A stretch of 10,412 nucleotides of DNA from Bacteroidales bacterium UBA4347 (lineage in GTDB: Bacteria; Bacteroidota; Bacteroidia; Bacteroidales; P3): the NCBI GenBank assembly GCA_002394185.1, contig DGTB01000217.1, positions 23,429 through 33,840 on the forward strand. Reading direction: 5' to 3'. The notes beneath the pieces are model-generated. The model was given only the letters and a program-made list of their open reading frames with translations. It was not told the DNA's origin and searched no databases. A program made the translations under genes and the position numbers. How positions within the stretch are numbered: position 1 is the stretch's first letter; every line of letters starts with the position of its first letter. Positions 7,741-10,412 of this stretch are shown one piece after another.

Positions 7741-7837
7741 CTTTTTAGCTTTATTTAAAGTGATATTTTCCTCAAATAACGTTGTCTCGGAAATAATATT
7801 GTCCAATCAAAAAAAAATGAAAAAAAATGGAAAAAAT

Positions 7838-7868
7838 TTTGTCAGTATGAAAAAATGTTTTACTTTTG
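7838..7868 (+). promoter_or_regulatory. Bacteroidota-type promoter (TTTG, 19 bp, TACTTTTG)
   Basis: TTTG at 7838-7841 and TACTTTTG at 7861-7868 are separated by 19 bp and match both halves of the Bacteroidota -33/-7 consensus. A-tracts at about 7809-7836 lie directly upstream and could act as an UP-like element. The predicted leader to the ATG at 7941 is about 65 nt, AT-rich, with a weak GTGTA/TACAC inverted repeat at 7871-7875 and 7888-7892. It should drive the small membrane protein and the second barrel gene. Confidence 0.75.
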
Positions 7869-7940
7869 CAGTGTACTAATTAACTATTACACCAGTACAA
7901 AACTAAAATTAAGAATTGAAAAACAAATAGATAGAACAAA

Positions 7941-8150
7941 ATGACCTTCAAGGAACATTGGAAAAAAATGGATTGGGTGTATTACCTGACACTGTTCGGC
8001 GTGTTTTCGGTGGTGTTCTTCCTATCGCCGCTGCTGATCGACGGGCGCACGGTGGGATATGCTCTAAGAAACGGACTGATACATGGTGTGGTCTTCGCCG
8101 GCCTTTGGTGGCTGGTGGAAGCGTTGATTAGGGCTAATATTAAAAGGTAA
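7941..8150 (+). CDS. Small two-helix membrane protein of unknown function
   Basis: I do not recognise this 69-residue protein. It starts with a basic segment (MTFKEHWKKMD), then a hydrophobic helix at about 12-33, a short polar loop (DGRTVGYALRNG, 34-45), a second helix at about 46-63 rich in Trp, Gly and Val, and a basic end (RANIKR). This fits an inner-membrane hairpin with both ends in the cytoplasm. It is likely real: a good promoter lies at 7838-7868, the ATG sits in an A-rich leader, and the stop is only 19 bp before the next barrel gene, implying co-transcription. There is no signal peptide cleavage site and no catalytic motif. It could be a helper or regulator of the barrel protein's production, but that is inference from position alone. 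Confidence 0.7.
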   Translation: MTFKEHWKKMDWVYYLTLFGVFSVVFFLSPLLIDGRTVGYALRNGLIHGVVFAGLWWLVEALIRANIKR

Positions 8151-8169
8151 AAATAATATAAAATATACA

Positions 8170-10412
8170 ATGATGAAAAGACTGATTTTTGTTATGCTTT
8201 CCGTGATGGCCGTTTCGATGGCCGTGGAGGCACAGACTGTGAAAGTGAAAGGCACGGTGCGCGACGCCAAGACGGGCGAGGAGCTGCCGCTGGTCAACGT
8301 GGGCCTGATGCGCCAGGCGGACACGGTGTTTGTCCGTGGCGCGGCCACGGACTTCGACGGCGAGTTTGTCATCAAGGATGTCAAGCCAGGCAGCTACCTG
8401 CTGCAGGCCTCGTCGGTGGGGTATGAAAGCTATCTTGTTATGCTGGATGTTAAGGATGATCTGGTGGATCTCGAAATCAAGCTCCGCGCCGGCACCCTGC
8501 TGGACGAGGTGGAGATTGTGGCCGAGAAGCCCCTCTACCAGATGGACGGCGAGAAGAACATGTACAACACCAAGGAGGACCCCTCCATCCAGACCGGCAC
8601 GGCCAGCGACGCGCTGCAGAACGCCCCCGGTGTGGAGGTGGACGCCGAGGGGAACATCACGCTGCGTGGCGTGTCGAGCGTCGAAATTTGGATCAACGAC
8701 CAGCCCTCGCACATGAACGAGGAGGCCCTGAAGCAATACATCAAACAGATGCCCGCCAACGCCATCGAGCGCATCGAGGTCATCACCAACCCCTCGGCGC
8801 GCTACTCGACCACCGGCGGCGTCATCAACATCGTCACCAACCAGAAAGTTACGCGCAACGAGTTCCTCAGCCTGGGCTTCCGCGCCAACACCATGCCGAG
8901 CTTCTCGCCCTGGGCTTCGTATGTCTACGCCAACGAGAAGTTCGACATGAACATCTACGTCAACGCCAACATCGGCGTGCACAACATGTACTCCGACGGC
9001 ACGAACACCCTCTTTGACGATAACGGCGACACCAGCCGTTACCAGAGTTCCACCAGCGAGACGCACTCGCGCAACTACGGCGGCTACAGCGGCTTGAACC
9101 TCAACTGGAACATCAGCGACAAGACGCATCTGGCCACCTGGCTGGGTGTCTACCCCTACTGGGGCAACAACAGCAGCGAGCTGGACCTCGTCTACCGCGA
9201 GTATCAGCCCACGCTGCGCAACCTGGGCTACCACTACAACCTCGAGAATCCCGACGGTTTCGGCTGGGGCGGCTACATGGGCGCCTGGCTGGAGCACCGC
9301 TTCGACTCCACCGGTCGCAAGCTCTCCTTCAGCCTCAACGGCAACACCTGGAACGAAAGCGGCATCGGCACGGAGACCTTCGCCTACGCCGATCCGACGA
9401 TGGACAGCCTGCTGCGCCGCACCGAGAAGCGCAACACCAGCCCCAGCGGCAGTATGACCCTCAACTACACGCACCCGTTGAAACACGACCTGGAGCTTGA
9501 GGCGGGCATGGAACTGGAACTCGGCGGCGGCACGCAGTATCTGGGTCTGGACACCCTGGGGACCGACGGCTACCACGCTGTGGCCCTGCGTGTTAGCGAC
9601 GGCTTGGAGCGCGGCACGGGCCTCAACGGTTACGTGACCCTGCAGAAACGTTGGGGCGGCTTCACTGCCAAGCTCGGTCTCCGCGGTGAGCAGCGCTGGA
9701 AACGCAGCGAATGGAGCCACCTGGATGGCACTGGAATGACCGTGGTGGACACCTCGTTCTTCGGCCTCGTGCCCAGTCTCCACCTGAGCTACCAGACCAA
9801 GACCTTCACCTCCTACAGCCTCAGCTACACTCTCCGCAACACCACCCCCGGCATGACGCAGCTCTCGCCCTTCCGCACCTACGAGGACTACAGCTACTCC
9901 ACCGGCAACCCCAACCTGCTGCGCACCTACACCCACAATCTCGAGGCTGCCTGGAGCAAGTACATCGCAGGCTTCGGCATGCTCAACGTGAATGCCTACT
10001 TCCGCGCTAACACCGACGAAATCGGCACCATGACCTTCGCCGGCTACGCCCCCGAGTACTTCAGCTCCCAGCTGGTCAACTACACCCGTCCGGAGAACAT
10101 CGGCTCCAGCCACACCGAGGGCCTGGAGGCCAACGTCACCTACCGCCCCAGCGGCTTCTTCAACGTCCGTCTCAACGCCTCGGTGTTCAACTATGCCTAC
10201 GACTACGACGGCTTCAGCGACAACCGCTGGAGCTGGAGCGCCCGCCTGAATCTCTGGGCCAAGCTGTGGAACAAGCTGGAGGTCTTCGCCAATGCCCACT
10301 ATTCCAGTCCGCGCCTGGGCCTATACAGCCTGACGGTGGCCAACAAGGGCATCGACCTCGGCTGCTCGGCCGACTTCTTCGATCGCCAGCTCTCGGTCTA
10401 CTTCAACGTCAA
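8170..10412 (+). CDS. Second outer-membrane beta-barrel protein, TonB-receptor-like (3' end cut by window)
   Basis: The frame is open from the ATG at 8170 to the window end, giving 747 complete codons with no stop. A second ATG at 8173 is equally possible. Residues 1-21 are a signal peptide, probably cut before Gln22. Residues about 24-108 are a carboxypeptidase-regulatory-like domain (KGTVRDAKTGEELPLVNV). Residues about 115-225 are plug-like (DALQNAPGVEVDAEGNITLRG, then GGVINIVTNQK). From about 228 on lies the barrel. It is a clear paralog of the product at 2987-5401: GEKxxYN, EDPxIQxGTAxDALQNxPGV, LKQYIK and YANEK recur in the same order. The last visible residues (DFFDRQLSVYFNV) align with DLFDRKLTFYLNI of that protein, so roughly 60 residues are missing. 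Codons end heavily in C or G. No TonB box is evident. Ligand is unknown; it is co-transcribed with the small membrane protein upstream. Confidence 0.88.
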   Translation, partial: MMKRLIFVMLSVMAVSMAVEAQTVKVKGTVRDAKTGEELPLVNVGLMRQADTVFVRGAATDFDGEFVIKDVKPGSYLLQASSVGYESYLVMLDVKDDLVDLEIKLRAGTLLDEVEIVAEKPLYQMDGEKNMYNTKEDPSIQTGTASDALQNAPGVEVDAEGNITLRGVSSVEIWINDQPSHMNEEALKQYIKQMPANAIERIEVITNPSARYSTTGGVINIVTNQKVTRNEFLSLGFRANTMPSFSPWASYVYANEKFDMNIYVNANIGVHNMYSDGTNTLFDDNGDTSRYQSSTSETHSRNYGGYSGLNLNWNISDKTHLATWLGVYPYWGNNSSELDLVYREYQPTLRNLGYHYNLENPDGFGWGGYMGAWLEHRFDSTGRKLSFSLNGNTWNESGIGTETFAYADPTMDSLLRRTEKRNTSPSGSMTLNYTHPLKHDLELEAGMELELGGGTQYLGLDTLGTDGYHAVALRVSDGLERGTGLNGYVTLQKRWGGFTAKLGLRGEQRWKRSEWSHLDGTGMTVVDTSFFGLVPSLHLSYQTKTFTSYSLSYTLRNTTPGMTQLSPFRTYEDYSYSTGNPNLLRTYTHNLEAAWSKYIAGFGMLNVNAYFRANTDEIGTMTFAGYAPEYFSSQLVNYTRPENIGSSHTEGLEANVTYRPSGFFNVRLNASVFNYAYDYDGFSDNRWSWSARLNLWAKLWNKLEVFANAHYSSPRLGLYSLTVANKGIDLGCSADFFDRQLSVYFNV

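Noticed and set aside
5344..7758. Several short plus-strand open frames opposite the ligase-like and Wzz-like genes
   Set aside because: None has a signal, a membrane pattern or a promoter of its own, and the minus-strand genes explain the whole stretch.
7741..7806. TTG-initiated 22-residue N-terminal extension of the Wzz-like protein
   Set aside because: TTG is a rare start, no ribosome binding site precedes it, a stop codon lies directly upstream, and the ATG at 7740 leaves a complete two-helix protein. It cannot be fully excluded.
8140..10299. Minus-strand open frame of 719 codons opposite the second barrel gene
   Set aside because: The plus strand encodes a clear paralog of the other barrel protein without any stop from 8170 to the edge. 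The antisense product is low-complexity Val/Ala/Gly.
2987..10412. A SusC/SusD glycan-uptake pair
   Set aside because: The barrels have a SusC-like N-terminal domain, but no SusD-type lipoprotein gene is adjacent, and no TonB box or SusC signature segment is clear.

Overview
The window looks like chromosomal DNA of a moderately GC-rich member of the Bacteroidota, most likely order Bacteroidales. The support is indirect but consistent. Two start regions carry the TAnnTTTG promoter element typical of that phylum. Start codons sit in A-rich leaders without clear Shine-Dalgarno sequences. Two genes encode the carboxypeptidase-regulatory-domain plus outer-membrane-barrel architecture that is common there. 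Genus cannot be fixed from the sequence alone.

Layout, left to right. Positions 1-98 are non-coding and hold short 11-bp tandem repeats and a weak hairpin. An OmpA-type peptidoglycan-binding lipoprotein (99-1115, minus) is divergent from a ClC-family chloride channel or transporter with two CBS domains (1195-2976, plus). The ClC gene runs convergently, with a 10-bp gap, into a three-gene minus-strand operon read from about 7740 down to 2987. In transcription order this operon encodes a small Wzz/chain-length-determinant-like inner-membrane protein (6883-7740), an O-antigen ligase/polymerase-like multispanning protein (5404-6855), and an 804-residue outer-membrane beta-barrel protein (2987-5401) whose start lies 2 bp after the ligase stop. 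An AT-rich divergent spacer (7741-7940) carries a good plus-strand promoter. It leads into a 69-residue two-helix membrane protein (7941-8150) and a second outer-membrane barrel protein (8170 to the window edge, incomplete), clearly paralogous to the first.

The likely theme is the cell envelope. A compact surface-glycan module (Wzz-like plus ligase-like) is tied by operon structure to an outer-membrane barrel, and a paralogous barrel is transcribed divergently from the same spacer behind a tiny membrane protein. No glycosyltransferase, flippase, Wza-type exporter or tyrosine kinase is present, so this is not a full capsule or O-antigen locus; it could be a satellite module or the edge of one. 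The most interesting point is the coupling of barrel genes to glycan-ligase genes, whose function cannot be read from sequence. I saw no RNA genes, insertion sequences, CRISPR arrays or phage genes.
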